Made by a program: the position numbers and the translations under genes. Below, piece by piece: positions 43,489 to 52,038 of a DNA stretch of 64,000 nt. Location of the stretch: the NCBI GenBank assembly GCA_031548025.1, contig JAVBRM010000046.1, forward strand, positions 1-64,000, in the 5' to 3' direction. Within the stretch, counting starts at the first letter, position 1, and each line of letters opens with the position of its first letter. This stretch comes from UBA5239 sp031548025. Lineage in GTDB: Bacteria > Verrucomicrobiota > Lentisphaeria > Victivallales > Victivallaceae. The notes beneath the pieces were generated by a model that saw nothing but the letters and a program-made list of their open reading frames with translations, did not search any database and was not told the origin of the DNA.

Positions 43489-44670
43489 ATGCCGGATCGT
43501 GAGCAGCAGTTTGAACAAGGCCAGAAGTATATATTTGACAAGACGCCGGAGCTGGTGAAGATCGCACACCAGTTTATCACCAGATTCGATAAAAATCCGC
43601 AGGCCCGGACTATGATCCTGAAAAGTGATAACCTTCCGGACCTCAATAATTTATTCCTCAATAACTGTGCCCGGCACAATGACCGGGTGATTATCAATAT
43701 CGGCGCTCTGAAAGAGTGTTTGAACGAAGATTTCATGCTGTGGCTGGCGACATTGAAGAAGTGCTCGGATTATCAGGCCGCCGGGCAGGGCAATGAGTTT
43801 GAGGAATTCTATACTTCTCTGGGGTATGCTTTGGCGTTGACCGATTGGAGCGATTTCAAAACCGAGCTGAAACGTGATTTCAACATCTACGGGCAGAGTC
43901 TGAAAAGTATGCTTCAGGATGCGGTCGCGGCGGCGGATTACCTTGGACAGGTCGATGAAAACTTGCCCGCCGCCGAGTTGGGCGCGCGGCTTTATGGCGA
44001 CAGCAAGCGGTTGCGTAATTCCGCAATTTCGAGTTGGGCCGCGCGACTGTTGAAGCAGCGCGGCGGTATTGGCGACAGCGTCGAAAACAAGGATGTGTTG
44101 AGCAAATACGGCCTGACCGGCAATCCGACCGCGTCGCTGGTGACGGTTTTCGGGCCGTTCGTGTATGAATGCGGCGGACGGCGTTTTACCTGGATCAAGG
44201 ATTTGTGGGAGCTGGGGCAGAGCGCGGTTATGAATTATGACAATGTGCGTGGAATGAGCAACCTCGAGGTCGATCTGCCGGTTTTGACGGTGGAGAACGA
44301 GAGTTCGTTCAACCGGATGAAGGCGGATCCGCTGGGCTATGCCCTGATTTATACGGCGGGATTTCCGGGCAAATCGGTCATGCGTATGGTCAAGGAATTG
44401 CCGAAGCATACGGTGTTGCAGCACTGGGGCGACAGCGATCCGGAAGGGCTGGAAATCGCCGCGATCCTTCATCGGGTGCATCCGTTGCGGCTTTTCCGTT
44501 GCGACCGGAATACGTTGGCCCGGCATAAGGAGCGATGTATCCCGCTGAAAGCGGCGAAATTGAAAAAAGCCGAGCGGTTGGCCCATGATCCCGAATTTCC
44601 GTTTGCCGCCGAAATCGCCTGGTGTCTGGAAAATCAGTGCTGGCTTGAACAGGAAAATTATTTGCAATGA
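43489..44670 (+). CDS. Stand-alone JetD-like Toprim protein (DUF2220 family)
   Basis: 393 residues. The C-terminal part (about 260-335) matches the Toprim core of DUF2220, the nuclease part of the Wadjet subunit JetD and relative of Top6A/Spo11: LPVLTVENESSF (Glu269), LIYTAGFPGKSV and HWGDSDPEGLEIAAIL (Asp315, Asp317, Glu319). The metal-binding residues are intact, so nuclease activity is plausible. The N-terminal 250 residues are mostly helical and not recognised; they do not show a clear DUF3322 arm. JetA, JetB and JetC are absent. GAGAGGA precedes the ATG. A XerC/D-type recombinase follows in the same frame after one stop codon. Confidence 0.8.
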   Translation: MPDREQQFEQGQKYIFDKTPELVKIAHQFITRFDKNPQARTMILKSDNLPDLNNLFLNNCARHNDRVIINIGALKECLNEDFMLWLATLKKCSDYQAAGQGNEFEEFYTSLGYALALTDWSDFKTELKRDFNIYGQSLKSMLQDAVAAADYLGQVDENLPAAELGARLYGDSKRLRNSAISSWAARLLKQRGGIGDSVENKDVLSKYGLTGNPTASLVTVFGPFVYECGGRRFTWIKDLWELGQSAVMNYDNVRGMSNLEVDLPVLTVENESSFNRMKADPLGYALIYTAGFPGKSVMRMVKELPKHTVLQHWGDSDPEGLEIAAILHRVHPLRLFRCDRNTLARHKERCIPLKAAKLKKAERLAHDPEFPFAAEIAWCLENQCWLEQENYLQ

Positions 44671-44715
44671 AGCAAAGCGCAATGTATATTTAGCCCGCAA
44701 CAAGGCGGGTTTACT

Positions 44716-45606
44716 CTGGAATACATACTTGAACATTTTTGCGGCTATCTGACCGTTGAACGCGGTTTGAGCCCCAATACGGTGGCGGCGTATCGCACCG
44801 ACCTGCTGGATTTTGTCGATTTCCTGAAAAAATCCGGAACCGGCGGCTTCAACGAGGTTCAGCGCTGGCAGATTATCGATTATCTGGGCGTCAAAAAAGA
44901 CGAGGGCCTGGAGCCAACGACCTTGGCGCGGCGGTTGGTGGCGATCAAGGTGTTGTTCCGTTATCTCTTTCAGGAAAGGCTGATCGAAAACAACATCACC
45001 GAAGTGATGGACTCGCCCAAGCTCTGGAAGATTCTGCCGGATTTCCTTTCCGCCCAGGAAGTCGATGCGCTGCTGGCGGCGTTTCCCGCCGGCAAGGATC
45101 CGCTGCTTTTTCGCAACAAGGTAATACTGGAAGTATTGTATTCCTGCGGGCTGCGGGTGTCGGAGGCGGCCAATCTCAAGGTCAGTTCCATTCATTTCGA
45201 CGAAGAAATCATCCGGGTAGTCGGCAAGGGCAACAAAGAGCGGATCGTGCCTTTTGGCCGTCCCGCCGGGAATCTGTTGCGGCGCTACTTGAGCGATATC
45301 AGACCGCAATTGCTGCGAAGTGAGTCCGAAACCACCTTGTTTCTCTCGAAAAGCGGCAAACGGCTGGATCGGGAATGGATCTGGCGGGTGGTCAAGGAAG
45401 CCGCCAAAATCGCCGGTATCTATAAAAATATCCATCCTCATACTTTGCGGCACTCGTTTGCCAGTCATTTGTTGGAGAACAACGCCGACTTGAGGGTGAT
45501 TCAGGAAATGTTGGGGCATGCCGACATCAGCACCACCCAGATTTACACGCACGTCAACCAGAAAACTCTTTTAAATATCCACCGTCAATTCCACCCCCGA
45601 GGTTAA
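44716..45606 (+). CDS. Tyrosine recombinase XerC/XerD family, apparent CTG start
   Basis: About 296 residues if translation starts at CTG 44716, which lies 7 bases after AAGGCGG. The first 17 residues gained (LEYILEHFCGYLTVERG) are the conserved first helix of Xer proteins, missing if the first canonical start (TTG 44767) is used. Catalytic residues are all present: Arg in SCGLRVSEAA, Lys in VGKGNKER, HTLRHSFASHLL, then LGHADISTTQIYTH with His and Tyr. Size and uninterrupted domains suit chromosome dimer resolution rather than a phage integrase. It is followed by apbE after 2 bases. Confidence 0.9.
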   Translation: MEYILEHFCGYLTVERGLSPNTVAAYRTDLLDFVDFLKKSGTGGFNEVQRWQIIDYLGVKKDEGLEPTTLARRLVAIKVLFRYLFQERLIENNITEVMDSPKLWKILPDFLSAQEVDALLAAFPAGKDPLLFRNKVILEVLYSCGLRVSEAANLKVSSIHFDEEIIRVVGKGNKERIVPFGRPAGNLLRRYLSDIRPQLLRSESETTLFLSKSGKRLDREWIWRVVKEAAKIAGIYKNIHPHTLRHSFASHLLENNADLRVIQEMLGHADISTTQIYTHVNQKTLLNIHRQFHPRG

Positions 45607-45608
45607 TT

Positions 45609-46691
45609 ATGGATGAGCAACAGACCAAAATATCGAAGAAACAATATTGGATGATCCTCTTGGTCATTGGGGTGATAGCCACGGCTGTCGCCTTTGTCAA
45701 CCAGCGCACCGGCAGTGCCGGAAAGGGCGTGGAAGAGGATGTTCAGGACCGGGTGTTTACCGTCATGGGGACGGTGGCGCAAGTCAAGTTTTACGGCAAG
45801 CCGCACGACGTGGAAAAAGCCGCGAACCTGGCCCAGGAAGTTTTTCGCCTGGTGGAAAGTACCTGCAGCACGTTCCTGCCGGAGAGCGAACTTTATAAAC
45901 TGAACCAGGAGGCTTTCAAGCAGCCGGTCAAGTGTTCGGAAATGCTGTGGCAGGTACTGTTGAAATGCCGCGAGGCATACAAGATTTCCGACGGGGCATT
46001 CGACCCGACGGTTCGCCCGCTGATGGAGGTCTGGGGATTTTACCGCAAGCGCGAGGAACTGCCCCCCGCACCGGAAATCGCCGAAGCCATGAAACGAGTA
46101 GGACTGGATAAGGTGGTTTTCAACGATGAAGAACGGACGGTCAAGTTTCAAGTGGAAGGCCTGGGGCTGGACCTCGGCGGCATCGCCAAGGGCTACGCGG
46201 TGGACATGGCCGCGGAAAATGTCCGCAAGCTCAATATCAAGTCAGGAATCATCAATCTGGGCGGCAATATTTATTGTTTTCCGACGCCGCCGGTGAATCG
46301 GAAATTTTATGCGGTCAGCATCCGCAATCCGCTGGACAAGGAAAAGAGCTGCGGAGTGATCCGGATTTTGAACAAATCAGTGGCGACCAGCGGCAACTAT
46401 GAGCGTTATGTCACTTTCGGCGGCAGGAATTATACGCATATCGTCAACCCGAAAACCGGAATGCCGGTGGAGGATATGCTTTCGGTAACGGTTTTGACTT
46501 CCCGCGCGGTGGATGCGGATTTATTGTCGACTTCGATCTTTGCCGGCGGACTGCCGATGGCGGATAAACTGTACCGGGAACTGCCGGATACGCAATTCCT
46601 GGTTATGATCCGTTCCGCCGAAGGGCAGGAGGGGTTTGATATTCACAAATACGGTGATGCCTGGGACAGCGTCAACCACAGCGGTAAATGA
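45609..46691 (+). CDS. apbE: FAD:protein FMN transferase ApbE
   Basis: Attaches FMN covalently to threonine residues of partner proteins, mainly Rnf and Nqr subunits. 360 residues. One N-terminal membrane anchor (about 13-30) places the enzyme outside the cytoplasm. Conserved motifs are FTVMGTVAQVKFYG, LDLGGIAKGYAVD and the flavin/metal site VATSGNYERYV...YTHIVNPKTGMPVED. No Rnf or Nqr genes are in the window, but they would fit the sodium-based energetics suggested by other genes here. Confidence 0.94.
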   Translation: MDEQQTKISKKQYWMILLVIGVIATAVAFVNQRTGSAGKGVEEDVQDRVFTVMGTVAQVKFYGKPHDVEKAANLAQEVFRLVESTCSTFLPESELYKLNQEAFKQPVKCSEMLWQVLLKCREAYKISDGAFDPTVRPLMEVWGFYRKREELPPAPEIAEAMKRVGLDKVVFNDEERTVKFQVEGLGLDLGGIAKGYAVDMAAENVRKLNIKSGIINLGGNIYCFPTPPVNRKFYAVSIRNPLDKEKSCGVIRILNKSVATSGNYERYVTFGGRNYTHIVNPKTGMPVEDMLSVTVLTSRAVDADLLSTSIFAGGLPMADKLYRELPDTQFLVMIRSAEGQEGFDIHKYGDAWDSVNHSGK

Positions 46692-46704
46692 AAGGACTGA
46701 TTCG

Positions 46705-47502
46705 ATGGATTTTTTGCAACTGGCCGGTAAAAAGATAGTTATATTCGGGGTGGCCAACCGTAAGAGCGTGGCGTTTCACATTGCTTCGGTATTGGCCGAA
46801 GCCGGCGCGGAACTGATATTTTCGGTGCAGAAACCGGAAGCGGCGGCGGTGATCGAGAAATTCTTTCCCGGCAGCGACATCTATCCATGTGATTTTGCGG
46901 ACGACGAAGTCATGCGCCAAACTGTGAAAAGCATCGGTGAAAAGCATCAACAGGTTTATGGGCTGGTCCATTCGGTGGCATTTGCCAATTATTCCGAAGG
47001 AATCAAGGCGTTCCACGAAACGGTGCGCCGGGACTTCCTCGAGGCGATGGATATTTCCTGCTATTCATTTATCCGGCTGGCGGGGTTGCTCCTGCCTTAT
47101 ATGGACCCGAACGGTTCCATGCTGGCGATTTCGATTTCCACTACCAAAATGGCGGCGGAGAGCTACGGATATATGGCTCCGGTCAAAGCCGCCCTGGATT
47201 CCAGTGTCTGTTTCCTGGCCAAATCCCTCAGCGCCAATTCCCGGGTTCGGGTCAACGCGGTCGGGGCGTCGCTACTGAAAACTTCGGCCTCCGCCGGAAT
47301 TCCCGGCTACCTGAAGCCATATCTCTATGCGGAAAAAGCCACTCTGCGCAAAGAAGCCCTGAAAACCGTGGAAGTCGCCAATACGGCGGCATTTCTACTG
47401 AGCCCGAGCTCGTCGGGCATCAATGCGCAGACGATTATCGTGGATGCGGGCATGTCCACGAATTTCTTTGATCGGGAAATCGTGGACAGCGTAATCGAGT
47501 AA
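46705..47502 (+). CDS. Enoyl-ACP reductase-like SDR protein (FabI type), atypical active site
   Basis: 265 residues. GVANRKSVAFHIASVLAEAG is the FabI-type cofactor loop, and the C-terminus ends with an IVDAGMSTNFF segment equivalent to VDGGF/Y. The SDR tyrosine and lysine are present in ESYGYMAPVKAAL with the right 7-residue spacing. The other FabI tyrosine, ten residues earlier, is replaced by isoleucine (ISISTTKM). It may be a divergent FabI or a related reductase. The start MDFLQLAGKK at 46705 follows AAAGGA, 13 bases after apbE. Confidence 0.75.
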   Translation: MDFLQLAGKKIVIFGVANRKSVAFHIASVLAEAGAELIFSVQKPEAAAVIEKFFPGSDIYPCDFADDEVMRQTVKSIGEKHQQVYGLVHSVAFANYSEGIKAFHETVRRDFLEAMDISCYSFIRLAGLLLPYMDPNGSMLAISISTTKMAAESYGYMAPVKAALDSSVCFLAKSLSANSRVRVNAVGASLLKTSASAGIPGYLKPYLYAEKATLRKEALKTVEVANTAAFLLSPSSSGINAQTIIVDAGMSTNFFDREIVDSVIE

Positions 47503-48753
47503 TTAATCGGATTCTTTGGCGGTGGCCAGGTAGGCGGCCAATACTCTGCCGATGATCTGCTTGCCGCGGTCGTTGCTGTGGACACGGTCGCGGTTGAAAT
47601 AATTCAACGGCTTGCCGGAATCGGCGATATAATCGTTGGTCGGCACGGTGATGTTGAAGAACGGAATATTCTTCTGTTCGGCCAGGTCGCGCTGATGAGT
47701 ATACAGCAATGACCGGACACCGCTGGAAATACCGAGATTTTCATCCCATTTCTGACCTTTTTCGGGACTGGTACGCCAATCGATCGAATAAGGAGGGCTC
47801 ATCAGGATGACTTCCGCTTTCAGGGCTTTGCTCATATCGATGACCTTGCCGATGGCGGCAATGTTCTCCGGGCCTACGCCGTTGGAAATACCGCCGATCA
47901 TGACCAGATCCGGCTCGTAGGCTGCGACATACTCATGGAAATTTTTGGCATCCTGGTAAAAAGAACAGCCGGTGGAGCCGCGTACCGAGAGGATGAATTT
48001 GACGTTGGAACGCGGGAAATCACGCTTGACCAGAGCCTGGAAAATCGAGGTGTAAGTATCGTTGACGATACTGTCGCCCAACATTACCACGGTCCAGGGT
48101 TTGCCGGTGCGGAGGGCTTCGACGGTTTTCGGAGCCAGTTCGATGGCATTGGCCGGTACCTTGAACTCGGGTTTGCCCAGTTCGGCATAGAGTTCATCGC
48201 ACCATTCGGCGGCGGCTTCCGGGGTAATCTTGCGGACTACGACATCGCTGACTTCAACCCCGGCCTTGGAGAGAAAAGCCAGTTGGATGGAAGCAGTCTG
48301 CGGAGGAGTATTGAATACTTCGCGGTATTCGCGGCTTTCGCCGGGATAGACGGCGCTGTTGCAGTCCGGCAGCGGCTTGCCGTCTGCATCGAAGAAGTCA
48401 ACCCACCAGTAACACTGTTCTTGGGTTTTTGCCTTGAAGGTAAGCTCATAGAAACCGGTTACGCCGCGTGCCCCTTCCAATTTGATGATCGGCGACTGGA
48501 TGCGGCCGCCTTTGGATTCATAATATCCTTCGAACGGTACAAAAACCATTTCGCCTTTTTCGGAAGATTTGAACTTCCATTCGGGAATGTGGTTGGAGAG
48601 GCGTCCGTCATAACGGCAGATTTCCTGGGCGGAAGCTGTTTCGGCTTTTTCGTCTTTCATGGTTTCGCTTTTTCCTTTGGTTTCGGCGGAATTCTGACAA
48701 CCAGTACCGATCAGGGCAAAGGCTGCACATAAAATTGTCAGATATTTGTTCAT
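47503..48753 (-). CDS. SGNH/GDSL hydrolase lipoprotein
   Basis: 416 residues. The lipoprotein signal ends LIGTGC. A beta-sandwich, carbohydrate-binding-like domain (about 45-180) precedes the hydrolase: TVVMLGDSIVND (block I Ser), VRGSTGCSFY, MIGGISNGVG (block III Asn) and NRDRVHSNDRG (catalytic Asp-x-x-His). Probably an esterase that removes acyl groups from glycans at the cell surface. It is convergent with the FabI-like gene, the two stop codons being directly adjacent. Confidence 0.85.
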   Translation of the reverse strand: MNKYLTILCAAFALIGTGCQNSAETKGKSETMKDEKAETASAQEICRYDGRLSNHIPEWKFKSSEKGEMVFVPFEGYYESKGGRIQSPIIKLEGARGVTGFYELTFKAKTQEQCYWWVDFFDADGKPLPDCNSAVYPGESREYREVFNTPPQTASIQLAFLSKAGVEVSDVVVRKITPEAAAEWCDELYAELGKPEFKVPANAIELAPKTVEALRTGKPWTVVMLGDSIVNDTYTSIFQALVKRDFPRSNVKFILSVRGSTGCSFYQDAKNFHEYVAAYEPDLVMIGGISNGVGPENIAAIGKVIDMSKALKAEVILMSPPYSIDWRTSPEKGQKWDENLGISSGVRSLLYTHQRDLAEQKNIPFFNITVPTNDYIADSGKPLNYFNRDRVHSNDRGKQIIGRVLAAYLATAKESD

Positions 48754-48913
48754 AATTATTCTCCTTCTTTCTATAATACAATAACACGATTAGGGGAAAA
48801 TTCCAAATTCAGTTGCGTTTTTTTCGGTTGCAAGCTCAAAAAAATTGTTTGCTATTTTAAAAATATGATGTTAAATTAACGGATAAATAATTTTTTCGAA
48901 TATGGAGAAATCA

Positions 48914-49918
48914 ATGAGTAAGACTCGAGTCGTAATTGTCGGGTTCGGAAACGTCGGCCGCGGTGTGATGGCGGCCTTGAAAGTGAATGAAGATATGGAG
49001 CTGGCCGGGATCGTCAGCCGAACCCCTGAGCGGGTGAAAAAAGAGTTGGCGGGCAGGGACATCAAAGTAATGGACGTCGCCGACAGCAATGCCTGGATGA
49101 GCGAACTGAAACCGGATATCGCGATTCTTTGCGGCGGTTCCAGCACCGATTTACCGAAACAGGGGCCGGAATTCGCCGCTTTGCTTTCTACGGTGGACAG
49201 TTTCGACAACCACGGGGAAATCGCGAATTATTTCGGCAAAATGGACAAAGCCGCCCAGGATGCCGGTACGGTATCGGTGATTTCGACTGGCTGGGATCCC
49301 GGGATTTTTTCGTTGGAACGGGTTTTGGGAGCCTCTTTTCTGCCGGGGCTCAGGGCTTACGGATTTTATGGGCTCGGCGAGTCCGGCGGCTTGAGTATGG
49401 GGCACTCTGATGCCATCCGTCGTATTCCGGGCGTGAAGGACGGCCGTCAGTACACCCATGCCGAACCGGCGGCGGTGGAAAAAGTCCGGTCGGGCGCCAA
49501 CCCGGCGTTGAAAGCCGGTGAAATGCACTGGCGTGAGTGTTACGTGGTGCTGGAAGCGGGCGCCGATGCCGCGGCGGTCGAAAAAGCGATTAAAACCATG
49601 CCGAATTATTTCGAACCCTACCGCACGGTGGTCAATTTTATCAGCCAGGAAGAGCTCAACGAACGTTTCGGCGGGTTTCCGCACGGTGGCTGTGTGATTA
49701 CCGCCGGCCAGGCTCCGGACGGCAGTCTGGCCCGGGTGGAATACACCTGCGATTGGGGCAGCAATCCGGCGGCGACCGCCAGTGTGCTGGTGGCACACGC
49801 CCGCGCCGCCATGCGCCTGAAAGCCGAAGGGCGGAAAGGTGCGTTTACTATTCTCGATATTCCGGTGGCCTATTTCAGTCCCTGCGGCCGGGAAGAATTA
49901 TTAAAGAAATTCATGTAA
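48914..49918 (+). CDS. ddh: meso-Diaminopimelate D-dehydrogenase
   Basis: Makes meso-diaminopimelate directly from tetrahydrodipicolinate and ammonia with NADPH. About 334 residues. VVIVGFGNVGRGV is the NADP-binding loop; STVDSFDNHGEI, STGWDPGIFSLER and GLSMGHSDAIRR are hallmark substrate-site segments of Ddh. The start at MSKTRVV (48914) was preferred to an ATG four codons upstream because TGGAGAAA precedes it. It is followed by a repeat protein and a CYTH protein in the same direction. Confidence 0.93.
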   Translation: MSKTRVVIVGFGNVGRGVMAALKVNEDMELAGIVSRTPERVKKELAGRDIKVMDVADSNAWMSELKPDIAILCGGSSTDLPKQGPEFAALLSTVDSFDNHGEIANYFGKMDKAAQDAGTVSVISTGWDPGIFSLERVLGASFLPGLRAYGFYGLGESGGLSMGHSDAIRRIPGVKDGRQYTHAEPAAVEKVRSGANPALKAGEMHWRECYVVLEAGADAAAVEKAIKTMPNYFEPYRTVVNFISQEELNERFGGFPHGGCVITAGQAPDGSLARVEYTCDWGSNPAATASVLVAHARAAMRLKAEGRKGAFTILDIPVAYFSPCGREELLKKFM

Positions 49919-49933
49919 TTTAAGGAACGGATT

Positions 49934-50467
49934 ATGAACAGACTGACATTTACGGCGGTGCTACTGGCTTTTCTGATTCCACTGATGGGAGCGGCACAGG
50001 AAACGGCCCGCGAGGACCTGCCGCCGCCGCCGTCGTCAGTTGGAGTCAAACAGGTCGATCGCCAGCGTTGGGGCTTGTTGGGCTGGACCGGTTGGTTCGG
50101 CTTCCCGAATAGCCATACCCGGAAAAGTATCGGCGGCATCAAGTTGGGCTTGCCCATCTCGGCCAGCAAGGGCGATGCCCAGGTCTATGGACTGGAACTC
50201 GCGGCATTTGCCGCTTGTACCCGCCAGGTCAACGGAATGCAATTGTCGCCGGTGAATGTATGCCGGAACATGAGCGGTTTTCAAATGGCGTTTGTGAATG
50301 TGGCGCAGACCAGATCGCATGCTTTTCAATTGGGGTTGGTCAACAATACCGCCCGCGGATTTCAGGTCGGATTGGTGAATGTCGCGGACGATGCCGGTTT
50401 TCAATTCGGACTTTTAAATTTTAATTCAGCAGGATTCCTGCCGTTTTTCCCATTTATAAACTTTTGA
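49934..50467 (+). CDS. LA_2272-type surface repeat protein
   Basis: 177 residues with a signal peptide (MNRLTFTAVLLAFLIPLMGAA). The second half consists of short repeats of the form GFQxGLVN: NGMQLSPVNV, GFQMAFVNV, AFQLGLVN, GFQVGLVNV and GFQFGLLNF, spaced about 13-17 residues. This is the LA_2272 surface-repeat pattern known from Leptospira and others, predicted to form a beta-solenoid. The function is unknown. It lies 15 bases after ddh. Confidence 0.75.
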   Translation: MNRLTFTAVLLAFLIPLMGAAQETAREDLPPPPSSVGVKQVDRQRWGLLGWTGWFGFPNSHTRKSIGGIKLGLPISASKGDAQVYGLELAAFAACTRQVNGMQLSPVNVCRNMSGFQMAFVNVAQTRSHAFQLGLVNNTARGFQVGLVNVADDAGFQFGLLNFNSAGFLPFFPFINF

Positions 50468-50479
50468 CTGAGGTGAGGT

Positions 50480-50956
50480 ATGCCAAAAGAAATCGAACGT
50501 AAGTTCCTGGTAAAAAGTGATCGCTGGCGGGAAGAGATCGAGAGTAGTATTTACATGAGCCAGGCTTATATCCGGACTGCCTCCGGCCGGGCAACCATTC
50601 GTGTGCGCATGGCCGGCGACCAGGCTTGGCTGACATTTAAAGGTCCCTCCAGCGGCATCAGCCGCGACGAGTTTGAATATCCCATTCCGGTGGACGAAGC
50701 GCGGGAGATGATCGACCGCCTTTGTGATACCGCGATTATTTCCAAAATCCGCTATATCGTCATGAACAAAGGGTACCTCTGGGAAATCGACGTATTCGAA
50801 GGGCGCAATGAAGGATTGATCGTGGCTGAGCTTGAGTTGAGCTCGGAAACCGAGAACTTCCCCATGCCCGACTGGCTGGGCGAAGAGGTCAGCGCCGATC
50901 GCCGTTATTCAAGCGGTTCGCTGGCGGTGTCGCCGTATTCCGAATGGAAAAGATAG
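50480..50956 (+). CDS. CYTH domain protein (triphosphate tunnel metalloenzyme)
   Basis: 158 residues. It begins PKEIERKFLV, with the ExExK signature of the CYTH/TTM family. Further tunnel residues are IRVRMAGDQAWLTFKG and YLWEIDVFEGRNEGLIVAELE. Bacterial members of this length usually hydrolyse inorganic triphosphate or nucleoside triphosphates; a few are class IV adenylate cyclases. It follows the repeat protein after 12 bases with GAGGT upstream. Confidence 0.9.
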   Translation: MPKEIERKFLVKSDRWREEIESSIYMSQAYIRTASGRATIRVRMAGDQAWLTFKGPSSGISRDEFEYPIPVDEAREMIDRLCDTAIISKIRYIVMNKGYLWEIDVFEGRNEGLIVAELELSSETENFPMPDWLGEEVSADRRYSSGSLAVSPYSEWKR

Positions 50957-50959
50957 TTT

Positions 50960-51041
50960 TTGATGTAAATTATCTTCTATTGATGTAAGTTCTTTTCCGG
51001 TTTTATATCCGGTTGACATTACCCGTTTCGGCGGTTATGGT
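50960..51041 (+). promoter_or_regulatory. Promoter with upstream TTGATGTAA direct repeats
   Basis: TTGACA (51013-51018), 17-base spacer, TATGGT (51036-51041). Two exact copies of TTGATGTAA (50960-50968 and 50980-50988) lie 20 bases apart, on the same helix face, 24 bases upstream of the -35 box; this arrangement suits an activator. Confidence 0.5.
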
Positions 51042-51073
51042 AGTTTATTATCTAACAAACAAGGAGCATAAAC

Positions 51074-51874
51074 ATGATCAGACCGATTGCCGTACAGTTG
51101 TATTCGTTGAGGGAAGAAGCGGAAAAGGATTTCGTCGGAGTTTTGAAAAGAGTGGCCGACATCGGCTACAAAGCGGTGGAACCTGCCGGCTTGTGGGGCT
51201 TGGCCCCGAAGGAATTCAAAAAGATTCTCACCGACCTCGGTTTGTCCATGTATTCATCGCACACCCCGTGGTGCAATGCCGCCAATGTCCAGGAATCGAT
51301 CGATATGGCCGGTGAACTGGGACTTGATTCCGTGGTTTGCGGCTACGGCCCGAATGATTTCGCCGACCTCGACGCCATCAAGAAGACCGCTGACGAAGTT
51401 TCCGCCATGCAGGAAAAATTCGCCGCCGCCGGGCTGTTGCTGTTCCAACACAACCACAACTGGGAATTCGAACGCCTCGACGGTCGTTTGAAATATGAAA
51501 TTTACGCCGAACTCTGCCCGAACATCAAATTCCAGATGGACTCCTTCTGGTCCACCAATTTCGGCGCAGAAGATGCGGTGGAAATGATGAAGATTTTCGC
51601 CCCGAGAGTAGTCGGCCTCCACCTGAAAGACGGCAATCCCAAGCAGAAAGCCGCCGAAGCCACCATCGAGGGCCTCGAATTTTATGACCGCAAGATTGAG
51701 TTGCTGCCGCTCGGCTCCGGCAAACTGCCGATCCCCCAGATCATTGCAGTAACTCCGGAACGGGTCCATAGCGTGGTGGTGGAACTGGACTACTGCGAAA
51801 TAGATATGTTCAAAGCCATCGAAATGAGCTATAAATACATGACCGAAAACGGTCTTGCCGCCGGCAATAAATAA
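51074..51874 (+). CDS. Sugar phosphate isomerase/epimerase (IolE-like TIM barrel)
   Basis: 266 residues of the xylose isomerase-like superfamily. RPIAVQLYSLREEAEKDF at the N-terminus, LLLFQHNHNWEFE, IKFQMDSFWSTNFG and VVGLHLKDGN correspond to the barrel strands carrying metal and substrate residues. AAGGAG precedes the ATG at good spacing. It is a single-gene unit with a promoter and upstream direct repeats, followed by a hairpin. The substrate is unknown. Confidence 0.87.
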   Translation: MIRPIAVQLYSLREEAEKDFVGVLKRVADIGYKAVEPAGLWGLAPKEFKKILTDLGLSMYSSHTPWCNAANVQESIDMAGELGLDSVVCGYGPNDFADLDAIKKTADEVSAMQEKFAAAGLLLFQHNHNWEFERLDGRLKYEIYAELCPNIKFQMDSFWSTNFGAEDAVEMMKIFAPRVVGLHLKDGNPKQKAAEATIEGLEFYDRKIELLPLGSGKLPIPQIIAVTPERVHSVVVELDYCEIDMFKAIEMSYKYMTENGLAAGNK

Positions 51875-51898
51875 TTCCGGTTTCAGTCAACCCTGTTC

Positions 51899-51922
51899 GC
51901 TTGCCGGCATTTTATGGCAAGC
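51899..51922 (+). terminator. Hairpin after isomerase gene
   Basis: GCTTGCC and GGCAAGC form a 7-pair stem with a 10-base loop, 25 bases after the stop at 51874. No U-tract follows, so termination strength is doubtful. Confidence 0.4.
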
Positions 51923-51983
51923 ACGCAGGGAATATTGTCCTATTAAGTACTAATCAAAATCTCGTTTTGCCCGATATTACTTA

Positions 51984-52012
51984 TTGATTTTTTTCTTATT
52001 CGCAGTTATAAT
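51984..52012 (+). promoter_or_regulatory. Sigma70-like promoter of GntR regulator
   Basis: TTGATT (51984-51989) and TATAAT (52007-52012) with a 17-base spacer, the same box sequences and spacing as the promoter at 40127. GTTA-N5-TAAC overlaps the -10 box and could be an operator. Confidence 0.6.
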
Positions 52013-52038
52013 TTAACTGGAATTTGAGGAAATTCAAT

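Noticed and set aside
43489..44670. Complete Wadjet defence system
   Set aside because: No JetA, JetB or JetC gene on either side; only a DUF2220-type protein is present.
43651..45552. 633-residue minus-strand open frame opposite the JetD-like and Xer genes
   Set aside because: Both plus-strand genes show strong family motifs, while the minus-strand translation shows none; it is a codon-bias shadow.
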